A DNA stretch of 64,000 nt from F23-B02 sp963613665 (GCA_963613665.1 CAVEAL010000013.1:6567-70566), one strand, 5' to 3'. Shown: positions 1 to 8,140, numbered from the stretch's first letter. The notes: a model not told the origin generated them from the letters alone. Made by a program: numbers and translations.

Positions 1-998
1 ATTTCATGACGCCGCTTGAAAAGCTCGTCACCGCCCCCGAGGGCACCTCGCTCAAGGAAGCAAACGATATAATCTGGGATCACAAGCTCAATTCCCTGCC
101 CATAATCGATGCAGACGGCAGGCTTCTTTACTTCGTTTTCCGCAAGGACTACGCAGAGCACAAAAATAACCCCAACGAGATCCTCGACGAGCATAAGCGC
201 TATGTCGTCGGCGCGGGCATAAACAGCCGCGACTACGCCGAGCGTGTTCCGGCGCTCATAGACGCCGGCGCGGATGTTCTGTGCATCGATTCCTCCGAGG
301 GCTTCTCCTGCTGGCAGAAAAAGACCATCGACTTCATCCGTGAAAGATACGGTGACAGCGTCAAGGTCGGCGCGGGCAACGTCGTTGACGCGGACGGCTT
401 CCGCTTCCTCGCCGAGGCGGGTGCGGACTTCGTAAAGGTCGGCATCGGCGGCGGCTCGATCTGCATAACGCGCGAGACCAAGGGCATCGGCCGCGGTCAG
501 GCAACGGCGCTCATCGAGGTCGCGGCGGCGCGCGACGAGTATTTTGAAAAAACCGGCGTATACGTCCCCATCTGCTCGGACGGCGGCCTTGTTCACGACT
601 ACCACATGACGCTTGCTCTTGCAATGGGCGCGGATTTCCTCATGATGGGCAGATATTTCGCCCGCTTCGACGAAAGTCCCACGGCAAAGCTCATCGTAAA
701 CGGCAGCTACGTCAAGGAGTACTGGGGCGAGGGCTCAAACCGTGCGCGCAACTGGCAGCGCTACGACCTCGGCGGTCAGAGCAAGCTCAGCTTCGAGGAG
801 GGCGTTGACTCCTACGTCACCTACGCAGGTCCGCTGCACGATAACCTCGAAAAGAGCGTTTACAAGATAAAGTCCACAATGTGCAACTGCGGCGTGACCA
901 ATCTTTCCGACTTAAAGCGCGATGCAAAGCTTACGCTCGTGTCCTCGGTCAGCATCGTCGAGGGCGGCAGCCACGACGTTATCCTCAAGAATAATTAA
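1..998 (+). CDS. guaB: IMP dehydrogenase, 3' part (5' end outside window)
   Basis: The visible 330 residues are the C-terminal two thirds of IMP dehydrogenase, which oxidises IMP to XMP in guanine nucleotide synthesis. The frame is already open at the window edge, so the true start lies upstream. Residues 1-50 are the end of a CBS (Bateman) domain. The (beta/alpha)8 barrel follows, with IDSSEG near 95-100, the catalytic loop GGGSICITRETKG with the nucleophilic Cys near 153, DGG near 195, and the flap EGSNRARNW near 245. All catalytic landmarks are present. The gene ends in TAA and runs into a bidirectional terminator shared with the convergent cys operon. Confidence 0.95.
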   Translation, partial: FMTPLEKLVTAPEGTSLKEANDIIWDHKLNSLPIIDADGRLLYFVFRKDYAEHKNNPNEILDEHKRYVVGAGINSRDYAERVPALIDAGADVLCIDSSEGFSCWQKKTIDFIRERYGDSVKVGAGNVVDADGFRFLAEAGADFVKVGIGGGSICITRETKGIGRGQATALIEVAAARDEYFEKTGVYVPICSDGGLVHDYHMTLALAMGADFLMMGRYFARFDESPTAKLIVNGSYVKEYWGEGSNRARNWQRYDLGGQSKLSFEEGVDSYVTYAGPLHDNLEKSVYKIKSTMCNCGVTNLSDLKRDAKLTLVSSVSIVEGGSHDVILKNN

Positions 999-1002
999 GC
1001 GT

Positions 1003-1034
1003 AAAAATCCCACTGCAGCCGCAGTGGGATTTTT
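1003..1034. terminator. Bidirectional intrinsic terminator between guaB and cysE
   Basis: A 14-base inverted repeat (AAAAATCCCACTGC, loop AGCC) has an A-run on the left and a T-run on the right, so it can stop transcription from both convergent genes. Confidence 0.9.
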
Positions 1035-1036
1035 GA

Positions 1037-1678
1037 TCATTTCTCCATATTCTGAAGCCTTGTGTTCATTTCGCACAGGGCTTTTCTTATCGCAGCAAGC
1101 TCCTCGGCCACGGGGTCGGAGATGCTGACCTGATCGACCTCGCTTGCATAATCGACCTTGACGCCCTGGCGCTTTACGACGCGAGCGGGTATGCCGACGG
1201 CCGTGCTGTCGGGCGGTATCTCGCTCAGGACGACGGAGTTTGCCGCGATGCGGCTGTTATCTCCGACCTTGAAGGGGCCGAGCACCTTTGCGCCGGTTCC
1301 GATGAGGACGTTGTTTCCGATCGTCGGGTGGCGCTTGCCGCTGTCCTTGCCTGTGCCGCCGAGGGTAACGCCGTGGTAGATAAGGCAGTCGTCGCCGATC
1401 TCGGCGGTCTCGCCGATGACGATGCCCATGCCGTGGTCGATGACGAGGCGGCGGCCGATCTTTGCGCCGGGATGGATCTCGATGCCGGTGCGGTGGCGGC
1501 TGAGCTGCGATATCATGCGTGCAAGAAACATCAGGTTGTGCTCATAGCACCAGTGGGCGCGGCGGTGGTAGCTCACGGCCTTCACACCCGGGTACAGAAG
1601 CAGCACCTCGAAGGGATTTTTTGCCGCAGGGTCGCGCTGAAGATACGCGTTTACGGTCTCAAGCAGTTCATCAAACAT
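1037..1678 (-). CDS. cysE: Serine O-acetyltransferase
   Basis: This is a 213-residue serine acetyltransferase, which makes O-acetylserine from serine and acetyl-CoA, the first step of cysteine synthesis. Residues 1-60 form the short helical N-terminal domain. From about 65 the left-handed beta-helix of hexapeptide repeats is clear (HPGAKIGRRLVIDHGMGIVI, then ETAEIGDDCLIYHGVTLGG), including the catalytic VIDHG histidine. The length fits the short Gram-positive form. I chose the ATG at 1678 because upstream codons lie inside cysK and the start overlaps the cysK stop by 8 bases, indicating translational coupling. It is the second gene of a cysK-cysE operon. Confidence 0.93.
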   Translation of the reverse strand: MFDELLETVNAYLQRDPAAKNPFEVLLLYPGVKAVSYHRRAHWCYEHNLMFLARMISQLSRHRTGIEIHPGAKIGRRLVIDHGMGIVIGETAEIGDDCLIYHGVTLGGTGKDSGKRHPTIGNNVLIGTGAKVLGPFKVGDNSRIAANSVVLSEIPPDSTAVGIPARVVKRQGVKVDYASEVDQVSISDPVAEELAAIRKALCEMNTRLQNMEK

Positions 1679-2615
1679 CACTTGTGCTCTCCTTGAACAT
1701 GGGACTTGACAGATATCTCTCGCCGGTGTCCGGCAGGAGCGCAACGATGCATTTACCTGCGTTTTCCGGGCGCTTGGCAAGCTCGACCGCGGCGTGCAGC
1801 GCAGCGCCGGAGCTTATTCCCGCAAGAATGCCCTCGCGCGCGGCGAGCGCCCTTCCGGCTGCATATGCCTCCTCGTCGGAGACCGTGATCACTTCGTCGT
1901 AGACGCTTCGGTCGAGCGCCTTGGGGATGAAGTTTGCACCAATCCCCTGAAGTCCGTGCGGGCCTGCGTGACCCTCGGACAGCAGCGGCGAGGTCCTGGG
2001 CTCTACGGCGACTATCCTGACGCTGCCCTTGCGGCTTTTGAGGTACTGCCCCACGCCGCTTATCGTACCGCCCGTACCGACGCCCGCGACAAAGATATCG
2101 ACCTTGCCGTCGGTATCCTCCCATATCTCAGGGCCGGTGGTGACTCTGTGCGCAGCGGGATTTGCCGGATTTTCAAACTGTCCGAGGATCAGCGCTCCGG
2201 GGATGGATGCCTTGAGCTCCTCTGCCTTCTCAACGGCGCCGGCCATGCCCTTTTTGCCCTCGGTGAGTACAAGCTCTGCTCCGTAGGCCGTCATGAGCAG
2301 TCTGCGCTCAACGCTCATGCTGTCGGGCATTACAATAATGACGCGGTAACCGCGCGACGCGCCTATCGATGCAAGGCCGATGCCGGTATTGCCGCTGGTG
2401 GGCTCGATTATCGTGCCGCCGGAGGCAAGCAGGCCCTTCGCCTCTGCGTCGTCGAGCATCGCCTTTGCGACGCGGTCCTTGGCTGAGCCTGCGGGATTGA
2501 ACATCTCAAGCTTGGCAAGAACTCTTGCGCAGAGCCTGTTTTCGTCCTCGATATTCCTCAGCTCCATGAGCGGCGTGCGCCCCGTGAGCTCCGATACTGA
2601 CTTGTAAATTTTCAT
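1671..2615 (-). CDS. cysK: Cysteine synthase (O-acetylserine sulfhydrylase)
   Basis: This 314-residue PLP enzyme condenses O-acetylserine with sulfide to give cysteine. Fold-type II signatures are all present: the PLP lysine in NPAGSAKDR (Lys46), the substrate loop PTSGNTG near 76-82, the phosphate-binding GTGGTISG loop near 182, and GISSGAA near 268. The start at 2615 has a GAGGGA Shine-Dalgarno; longer readings run back into the leader terminator. Upstream lie a consensus promoter, a Cys-rich leader peptide and a terminator hairpin, so transcription is probably controlled by attenuation in response to cysteine supply. The end overlaps cysE by 8 bases. Confidence 0.95.
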   Translation of the reverse strand: MKIYKSVSELTGRTPLMELRNIEDENRLCARVLAKLEMFNPAGSAKDRVAKAMLDDAEAKGLLASGGTIIEPTSGNTGIGLASIGASRGYRVIIVMPDSMSVERRLLMTAYGAELVLTEGKKGMAGAVEKAEELKASIPGALILGQFENPANPAAHRVTTGPEIWEDTDGKVDIFVAGVGTGGTISGVGQYLKSRKGSVRIVAVEPRTSPLLSEGHAGPHGLQGIGANFIPKALDRSVYDEVITVSDEEAYAAGRALAAREGILAGISSGAALHAAVELAKRPENAGKCIVALLPDTGERYLSSPMFKESTSDV

Positions 2616-2645
2616 TTTGCTTCCCTCTGATCTGAAATTTGGCAT

Positions 2646-2672
2646 AAAAAATGACGATGCTTTATAGCATCG
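2646..2672 (-). terminator. Attenuator-type terminator in the cysK leader
   Basis: Read on the minus strand, a 7-bp stem (CGATGCT/AGCATCG, loop ATAA) is followed after three bases by six T residues. It lies between the leader peptide stop (2701) and the cysK start (2615), so it would end transcription before cysK unless disrupted. The leader region GGCATC can pair with the 5' arm, which gives a candidate antiterminator; that pairing is inference. Confidence 0.7.
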
Positions 2673-2700
2673 CCGCTGCAAATATGGCTTTTACACCGTA

Positions 2701-2784
2701 TCAAGGCATACGACGACGCTGACATCGACAAGCGCAGATGCCACAACAACAGCAATTTACGGTCTTTACATTTGCAATGTACAC
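2701..2784 (-). CDS. Cysteine-rich leader peptide of the cysK-cysE operon
   Basis: A 27-codon reading frame starts with GTG, eight bases after the Shine-Dalgarno AAAGGAG, and ends with TGA 29 bases before the terminator stem. The peptide has seven cysteines: residues 11-14 are four consecutive Cys, then Cys17, Cys19 and Cys21 (CCCCGICACRC), followed by three Arg. A frame this rich in the operon's end product, placed between promoter and terminator, matches ribosome-mediated attenuation, as for trp or his leaders and the polycysteine upstream ORFs reported in mycobacteria. The peptide itself probably has no function once made. Supported by position, SD and composition; not by any homology search. 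Confidence 0.75.
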   Translation of the reverse strand: MYIANVKTVNCCCCGICACRCQRRRMP

Positions 2785-2834
2785 GGTCGCCGCTCCTTTC
2801 AATTCCTATTTCCCGTGTGGGGTTTATCGTATGT

Positions 2835-2863
2835 ATAATACGCCATAGAGCGGCATTTGTCAA
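2835..2863 (-). promoter_or_regulatory. Sigma-A promoter of the cysK-cysE operon
   Basis: On the minus strand TTGACA (2863-2858) is separated by exactly 17 bases from TATTAT (2840-2835). It sits about 50 bases upstream of the Cys-rich leader peptide. Confidence 0.85.
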
Positions 2864-2902
2864 CAGCACTTGCAAAAAATCTGTCAAGGGTGTATAAACT
2901 TC

Positions 2903-2935
2903 TTAACACAGTCTTAATACGGGCTATGCTATAAT
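2903..2935 (+). promoter_or_regulatory. Promoter with 11-bp direct repeats upstream of the sensor kinase
   Basis: TATAAT at 2930-2935 lies 21 bases before the chosen kinase start. Upstream are TTAACA (2903) and TTAATA (2914), two half-sites spaced 11 bases. This is the arrangement expected of an OmpR/PhoP-family operator, consistent with autoregulation by the downstream response regulator. No good -35 is seen, as expected for an activator-dependent promoter. Confidence 0.5.
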
Positions 2936-2956
2936 TAACCCATGACAGGTGATCGT

Positions 2957-4036
2957 ATGAAAAAGCTAAATATTCAGAGCGGCGGCTGGCGGACAGTCCG
3001 AAACTGGGTCGTTCTCATTCTCGTGTTCGTGGTGGCATGGGTCGTGTGCTCATCGCTCGGCCGCGTCGGGACGACGGACACCTTCGTTCCGATGATATTC
3101 ATCCTTGCCGTGCTTATCGTGTCCATCGTGACAGACGGATATTTTTACGGCATCCTCGCCTCGGTCGTGAGCGTTATCGGCGTTAACTACGCCTTTACGT
3201 TTCCGTATATGAAGCTCAATTTCTCCATCTACGGCTACCCGATAACGTTTCTGACGATGCTGACAGTCTCGATCGTCATATCGACGCTCACGACGCGCTC
3301 GAGAGAGCGTGAAAAGCTGCGGCACGAGGCTGCGCAGTCAAAGCTGCGCGCGGATCTGCTGCGTGCCATATCGCACGATCTGCGCACCCCGCTGACATCG
3401 ATAATCGGTTCTATCGACACGGTCATAAACGAGGACGAGCACATCACTCACGATGAGCGCATAGTTCTCCTTGAGGACGCCAAGCAGGACGCCGAATGGC
3501 TCGTAAGAATGGTTGAAAACCTGCTGTCGATAACTCGCATGAGCGGCACGGAGCAGGCGAAGATAGAAAAAAGTCCCGAGCTCGTCGAGGAGATACTCGG
3601 CGAATGCATAGCCAATTTCAAAAAGCGCTATCCCGATGTAAATCTCAAGGTAAGCATTCCCGACGAGCCGCTCATGGTAGGCGTCGATGCGATGCTCATC
3701 CAGCAGGTCATAACGAACCTTCTGGACAACGCGGCAAAGCATGCCGAGGGCATGACAGAGCTGCGGCTTGATGTCATGCGCTGCGGCAGCAATGCTGTCT
3801 TCTCGGTATCCGATAACGGTGCGGGGCTCGACCCTGAGATAATCCCCGTCATTTTCCGCGGTCAGATAGACCCTGAGCACGGGAAAACATACGACAGCAA
3901 CAGGTTTCGCGGCATAGGCCTTGCCGCATGCTATGCGATAGTTACGGCTCACGGAGGAACGATCAGCGCGGCAAACCGCCCCGAGGGCGGCGCCGTTTTC
4001 AGTTTTACATTACCAATGGAGGAAGATACGGAATGA
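2957..4036 (+). CDS. KdpD-like sensor histidine kinase (short form)
   Basis: A 359-residue membrane histidine kinase. Residues 15-105 hold four hydrophobic segments resembling the DUF4118 transmembrane region of KdpD. The HisKA dimerisation domain has the H-box AISHDLRTPLTS near 142-153, and the HATPase domain has N-box NLLDNAAKHA near 258, DNGAGL and FRGIGLA. The N-terminal KdpD cytoplasmic and Usp domains of the full-length E. coli protein are absent, so it resembles only the C-terminal half. The start at 2957 is preferred over 2942 because AGGTGA precedes it and 2942 would lie at the likely transcription start. Its TGA overlaps the ATG of the response regulator. The sensed signal is unknown; no kdpFABC genes are seen here. 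Confidence 0.85.
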   Translation: MKKLNIQSGGWRTVRNWVVLILVFVVAWVVCSSLGRVGTTDTFVPMIFILAVLIVSIVTDGYFYGILASVVSVIGVNYAFTFPYMKLNFSIYGYPITFLTMLTVSIVISTLTTRSREREKLRHEAAQSKLRADLLRAISHDLRTPLTSIIGSIDTVINEDEHITHDERIVLLEDAKQDAEWLVRMVENLLSITRMSGTEQAKIEKSPELVEEILGECIANFKKRYPDVNLKVSIPDEPLMVGVDAMLIQQVITNLLDNAAKHAEGMTELRLDVMRCGSNAVFSVSDNGAGLDPEIIPVIFRGQIDPEHGKTYDSNRFRGIGLAACYAIVTAHGGTISAANRPEGGAVFSFTLPMEEDTE

Positions 4037-4740
4037 ACATTCGTGACAAGATACTCATTGTTGAAGACGAGCGCAGCATATCGAACTTTCTGCGCACCAT
4101 ACTCACCTCGAACGATTACGACGTTATCGTCGCCCGCTCCGGTGCCGAGGCCTATTCCATGATCACCTCGCACTGCCCCGACCTCATCGTCCTCGATCTC
4201 GGGCTTCCCGATATTGACGGACTTCAGATCATAAAGAGCGTGCGTGAGTGGACGCTTCTGCCCATCGTCGTCGTTTCGGCGCGCGCACACGAGCGCGACA
4301 AGGTCGAGGCGCTCGATCTCGGCGCGGACGACTATATAACAAAGCCTTTCGGCGCAGGCGAGCTTCTGGCGCGCATACGCACCGCCATACGCCATACGCG
4401 CACTGGCCTTGCAAACGAGACCATTGCGACGACCGGCAAGTTCAAGGCAGGCGAGCTGGAGATCGACTACGATAAGCATCAGGTGCTCGTAAACGGTCAG
4501 AATGTCGGCCTTACGCAGAACGAATACAAGATCGTTGCACTGCTCGGCAAGTGCGCCGGTAAGGTGCTTACCTACGACTATATAATCAAGGAGCTGTGGG
4601 GTCCCGGCACACGCGGCAACAACCAGTCGCTGCGCGTACATATGGCCAACATCCGCCGTAAGATCGAAAAGAGCCCCGCAGAGCCGCAGTACATTTTCAC
4701 CGAGATCGGCGTGGGCTACAGGATGATCGAGGGCGACTGA
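4033..4740 (+). CDS. KdpE-like OmpR-family response regulator
   Basis: A 235-residue two-domain regulator. The receiver domain starts with ILIVEDE (acidic pocket), has the phosphorylation Asp in LIVLDLGLPDIDG near 54, and the conserved Lys in DYITKPF near 106. The C-terminal winged helix follows from about 138, with LTQNEYKIVALL, LWGP and RVHMANIRRKIE. Start overlaps the kinase stop (ATGA), so the pair is co-translated. It probably binds 11-bp direct repeats such as those at 2903 and possibly 4744. Closest known family is KdpE; target genes are not known from this window. Confidence 0.88.
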   Translation: MNIRDKILIVEDERSISNFLRTILTSNDYDVIVARSGAEAYSMITSHCPDLIVLDLGLPDIDGLQIIKSVREWTLLPIVVVSARAHERDKVEALDLGADDYITKPFGAGELLARIRTAIRHTRTGLANETIATTGKFKAGELEIDYDKHQVLVNGQNVGLTQNEYKIVALLGKCAGKVLTYDYIIKELWGPGTRGNNQSLRVHMANIRRKIEKSPAEPQYIFTEIGVGYRMIEGD

Positions 4741-4743
4741 ATA

Positions 4744-4786
4744 TTTACCCTGAGTTTACTAAATTGCATAATAATTGCGGTATAAT
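4744..4786 (+). promoter_or_regulatory. Putative promoter upstream of the YitT-like gene
   Basis: TATAAT at 4781-4786 lies 40 bases before the next gene. TTTAC occurs at 4744 and 4755, again spaced 11 bases, like the repeats before the upstream two-component genes. No consensus -35 is visible. Regulation by the adjacent response regulator is inference. Confidence 0.4.
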
Positions 4787-4825
4787 ATACTTATATCGCA
4801 ATTTTTATATCAGGAAGGTGAAACA

Positions 4826-5698
4826 ATGAAGCGCTTTTTCAAAGAGCATCTCTTTCCCATTATCATGATAATCATCGGCGCTGGCTGTGCCGCGTTTTCG
4901 ATCGAGTGCTTTCTTATCCCGAACACCATACTCGACGGCGGCGTGACGGGCGTGAGCATGATGATAAACTATCTGTCCGACATCAGTCTGAGCATACTGG
5001 TCATCATCATAAACATCCCGTTTTTCTTCGTCGGCTACAAGGCGCTGGGCAAGCGCTTTCTTTTGCGCGCAGTCATAGCGATGGCCGCGTTTTCCGGCTT
5101 TCTTGAGCTGTGCAAGCTCATCCCCTCCGTCACGAGCTCCGAGCTTCTTGCCGTTGTATTCGGCGGAGTTCTGCTGGGCATCGGCGTCGGTACGGTGCTG
5201 CGTCACGGCGGCTGCCTCGACGGTACGGAGATCGCGGCGATGCTGCTGTCGAAAAACGTCAGCGCCTCGACCGGTCAGATCATTTTCATGATAAACATCT
5301 TCATCTACATAACCGCCGGTGTGCTCTTCGGCTGGGACAGGGCAATGCTCTCGCTGCTGACCTACTTCATAACCTTCAAGATCATTGACATCGTGCAGGA
5401 GGGCATGGAGCAGGCCAAGGCCGCAATGATAATAACAGACCACGCAGATGTGATTGCCGACAGCATTTATCAGCAGCTCGGCCGCACCTGCACGTTCATA
5501 TCCGCCGAGGGTCTCGTCTCCGGCAGCACGAAAACCGTTCTGTACTGCGTGATCACCCGTGTTGAGGTAAACCAGCTCAAGCGCATAATAAGCGAGGCCG
5601 ACGTGAGCGCCTTCGTCACCATATCGGAGGTGTCCGAGATCATAGGAAACCACATCAAAAACAGCGGCGCTATTGACGGAAAGGCGCAGAAACAGTAA
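4826..5698 (+). CDS. YitT family membrane protein
   Basis: A 290-residue protein with five or six hydrophobic segments over residues 8-200 and a soluble C-terminal domain of the DUF2179 type from about 210 (KAAMIITDHADVIADSIY, then RTCTFISAEG). This layout is typical of YitT/YqfU proteins of Firmicutes, whose transport function is not established. Start at 4826 has AGGAAGG seven bases upstream. It is preceded by its own putative promoter and followed closely by a deaminase gene that may be co-transcribed (34-base gap). Confidence 0.85.
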   Translation: MKRFFKEHLFPIIMIIIGAGCAAFSIECFLIPNTILDGGVTGVSMMINYLSDISLSILVIIINIPFFFVGYKALGKRFLLRAVIAMAAFSGFLELCKLIPSVTSSELLAVVFGGVLLGIGVGTVLRHGGCLDGTEIAAMLLSKNVSASTGQIIFMINIFIYITAGVLFGWDRAMLSLLTYFITFKIIDIVQEGMEQAKAAMIITDHADVIADSIYQQLGRTCTFISAEGLVSGSTKTVLYCVITRVEVNQLKRIISEADVSAFVTISEVSEIIGNHIKNSGAIDGKAQKQ

Positions 5699-5732
5699 AA
5701 TAAGAGCAGTATTGTTTTCGGAGGACAAGTCA

Positions 5733-6218
5733 ATGGATAAGCGCACAAGCAAGGAAAATTACTATCTCGACATAGCCGACGCCGTTTTGCAGCGCTCGAC
5801 CTGTCTCAGACGCATGTACGGCGCGATAATCGTGCGCAACGACGAGATCATTTCCACCGGCTATAACGGCGCTCCGCGCGGCAGGATAAACTGCACCGAC
5901 GCCGGCCGCTGCGCGAGGGTCGAGATGAAGATACCCTCCGGTGAGCGCTACGAGCTGTGCCGCAGCGTCCACGCCGAGGCAAATGCGATAATCTCCGCGT
6001 CCCGCCGCGATATGCTCGGCGCAACGCTGTATCTCGTCGGCCGCGACGCGCAGACGCATGAGCTGCTGACAAACGCAACGAGCTGCTCGATGTGCCGCCG
6101 CCAGGTCATAAACGCCGGCATCGCGCGCGTCATCATCCGCACCGGTGCGGACACCTTCAACATCGTCGATGTCGAAGACTGGGTCAGGAACGACGATTCT
6201 TTACCGGCGCTTTTTTAG
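5733..6218 (+). CDS. dCMP deaminase family protein (ComEB-like)
   Basis: A 161-residue zinc-dependent cytidine/deoxycytidylate deaminase. The zinc and proton-shuttle motif HAEANAI lies near residue 87 and the two further zinc cysteines are in SCSMCRR near 117. NGAPRG near 46-51 is the substrate loop typical of dCMP deaminases. It should convert dCMP to dUMP for thymidylate synthesis; family members are also annotated as ComEB. Start at 5733 follows a GGAGGA site. The downstream gene carries its own promoter. Confidence 0.87.
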   Translation: MDKRTSKENYYLDIADAVLQRSTCLRRMYGAIIVRNDEIISTGYNGAPRGRINCTDAGRCARVEMKIPSGERYELCRSVHAEANAIISASRRDMLGATLYLVGRDAQTHELLTNATSCSMCRRQVINAGIARVIIRTGADTFNIVDVEDWVRNDDSLPALF

Positions 6219-6245
6219 AGGCGCATTGAGGTACCTCCAAAAGCC

Positions 6246-6274
6246 TTGCGGGGGATGGAAAGATGGGGTATAAT
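6246..6274 (+). promoter_or_regulatory. Sigma-A type promoter upstream of the HAD gene
   Basis: TTGCGG (6246-6251) and TATAAT (6269-6274) are 17 bases apart, 31 bases before the next start codon. AGAGGCGCATT at 6216-6226 just upstream matches the terminal repeat of the 32114-32407 element. Confidence 0.65.
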
Positions 6275-6305
6275 GTAAGCAGAATCTGTTTCTTGGAGGA
6301 AGCAC

Positions 6306-6968
6306 ATGAGATACCCCTGCCTGGTGCTCGACCACGACGACACGGTCGTTGACAGCACCGCAACGGTTCACTATCCCTGCTTTGTCGAATACTGCGGCAT
6401 ATATCACCCCGAAGTTCACTACACGCTCGAGGAGTACATAAGATATAATTTTGAGCCCGGCATCGTAGCGCTGTTCGGCGACATGATAGGTATGAGCCGC
6501 GAGGAGATGGAGCGCGAGCAGTGCTATTGGAACGCCTACGTCAAGCGGCATGTTCCACGTGCCTACGGCGGTATGCGTGAGCTGCTGCTGCGGCACAGAG
6601 AGCAGGGCGGCGCGCTGTGCGTAGTGTCGCACTCGTACACGGAAAACATCCTGCGCGACTACCGTGAGAACGGCCTGCCCGAGCCGGACCTGGTGTTCGG
6701 CTGGGAAAGCCCCTCGCAGGAACGCAAGCCCAATCCCTACCCGCTCGAGCAGATAATGAAGCGCCTCGGCTTTGCGCCGGAGGAGCTGCTCGTGCTGGAC
6801 GATCTGAAGCCCGGCTATGACATGGCGAAAAGCTGCGGCGTGAGCTTTGCCGCCGCCGGCTGGGGCTACGATATTCCTGAGATTGAAAGCTTCATGCGGG
6901 CAAACTGCGATGAGTATTTCAAAACGGTCGCCGAGCTGTCCGGTTTCCTGTTTGACGAGGAGAGATGA
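6306..6968 (+). CDS. HAD-superfamily hydrolase
   Basis: A 220-residue haloacid-dehalogenase fold phosphatase. Motif I is LDHDDTVVDS (nucleophile and acid Asp near 9 and 11), motif II is VVSHSYTE near 107, motif III Lys is in QERKPNPYP near 140, and motif IV is LVLDDLKPG near 163. A helical cap lies between motifs I and II. The substrate cannot be told from sequence. It is the first gene of a two-gene unit, ending 4 bases before the downstream ATPase gene. Confidence 0.85.
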   Translation: MRYPCLVLDHDDTVVDSTATVHYPCFVEYCGIYHPEVHYTLEEYIRYNFEPGIVALFGDMIGMSREEMEREQCYWNAYVKRHVPRAYGGMRELLLRHREQGGALCVVSHSYTENILRDYRENGLPEPDLVFGWESPSQERKPNPYPLEQIMKRLGFAPEELLVLDDLKPGYDMAKSCGVSFAAAGWGYDIPEIESFMRANCDEYFKTVAELSGFLFDEER

Positions 6969-6972
6969 AAGC

Positions 6973-8079
6973 ATGAGTAAAAAAATTTACCGTGTCGTGC
7001 TCACGGGAGGCCCCGCCTCCGGCAAGACGACACTGATAAGCCGAATCCTCAAGGAGTTCAAGCAGGACGACGGCTGGCGCGTTATCACCATCCCCGAGAC
7101 TGCGACGGAGCTCATCTCGGGCTTCGGCATAAACCCCTTCGGCGTTTGCATGTCCATGCTCAAGTTCCAGGACTTTGTCATCGCCGACCAGATACACAAG
7201 GAAAAGCTCGCGCTCGCGGCGGCGGAGGTCGTTCCGGAGGATAAGGTGCTGATCGTGTATGACCGCGCTCTTCTGGACGACAAGGCGTATATCTCCGACG
7301 AGGAGTTTGCCGAAACGCTGATGCGCGTCGGCGGCAAGACCGAGAGCGAGGTGCTCGCGGGCTACGACGCGGTCATTTACCTCGTCACCTGCGCAAAGGG
7401 CGCGGAGTTTGCGTATAACCTCGGCAACACCGCCCGCAGCGAGTCGATAGAATACGCCCGCGAGATCGACGACCGCACCCTGCGCGCGTGGAGCTCCTAC
7501 CCCGACCTGCGCATCATCGATAACTCCGTAGATTTCAAGGACAAGCTCGACCGTGCGATACGGGAGATATACCGCGCCATCGGCGAACCCGTACCGATGC
7601 GCAAAAAGCGCAAGTACCTCGTCTCCATGCCGGATATCGAGCTGCTGAAAACACGCTACCGCGCCGCAGGCATCGATATGGTGCAGACCTACCTTGCCGT
7701 GACCAATCCCAGCATCGAGCGCCGCATAAGGCGGCAGAAGGGCAGCGGTGAGGAGCTGTATTTCTACACCGAAAAGCACTCCCGCCCCGACGGCACAAGG
7801 TGGGTCACGGAAAAGCGCATCACCGAAAAGGAGTACGGCCGCTATATGCTCGAGGCCGACTCCGCACTGCAAAGCGTAAGCAAAACGAAGTACCGCTTCG
7901 TGTACGACAGCAGCCGTGTTGAGATAGACGTCTACCCCTTCTCGTCCGGGCGCGCCGTCATGTTCCTGTACTCGGAAAAGCCCGAGCACGGCACGCCGCC
8001 GGAGATCAGCATCATCAGTGAGGTCACCGGCCGGCCGGAGTATAAAAACAAACAGCTTGCAAAAACGCAGACGCTGTGA
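6973..8079 (+). CDS. AAA_28 P-loop NTPase fused to a CYTH-like domain (TTD14-like)
   Basis: A 368-residue protein. Residues 1-195 are a P-loop kinase-like NTPase with Walker A LTGGPASGKTT near 10-18 and a DRALLDD motif near 95. Residues 215-360 look like a triphosphate-tunnel (CYTH) fold: many Glu, Lys and Arg residues alternate in beta strands (RRIRRQKGSGEELYFYTEK, KRITEKEY, EIDVYPF). The same domain order is known in animal TTD14, a GTP-binding protein. Function in bacteria is not known to me; a role in binding or splitting a polyphosphorylated substrate is inference. It follows the HAD phosphatase by 4 bases, so the two may act in one pathway. Confidence 0.75.
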   Translation: MSKKIYRVVLTGGPASGKTTLISRILKEFKQDDGWRVITIPETATELISGFGINPFGVCMSMLKFQDFVIADQIHKEKLALAAAEVVPEDKVLIVYDRALLDDKAYISDEEFAETLMRVGGKTESEVLAGYDAVIYLVTCAKGAEFAYNLGNTARSESIEYAREIDDRTLRAWSSYPDLRIIDNSVDFKDKLDRAIREIYRAIGEPVPMRKKRKYLVSMPDIELLKTRYRAAGIDMVQTYLAVTNPSIERRIRRQKGSGEELYFYTEKHSRPDGTRWVTEKRITEKEYGRYMLEADSALQSVSKTKYRFVYDSSRVEIDVYPFSSGRAVMFLYSEKPEHGTPPEISIISEVTGRPEYKNKQLAKTQTL

Positions 8080-8087
8080 AAGCAAAA

Positions 8088-8122
8088 AAGCACCCGACGG
8101 TCATAGAACTGTCGGGTGCTTA
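8088..8122 (-). terminator. Intrinsic terminator for the small minus-strand gene
   Basis: A 13-bp stem (AAGCACCCGACAG on the minus strand, one G-U pair, 8-9 base loop) is followed by a T-run on the minus strand. On the plus strand the run is weak, so it mainly serves the gene at 8141-8257. Confidence 0.75.
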
Positions 8123-8140
8123 AATTATCAACTTATCGGA

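Noticed and set aside
2612..2887. 91-codon minus-strand frame covering the cysK leader
   Set aside because: It runs through the promoter, leader and terminator in a different frame from the Cys-rich leader, has no Shine-Dalgarno and a random composition.
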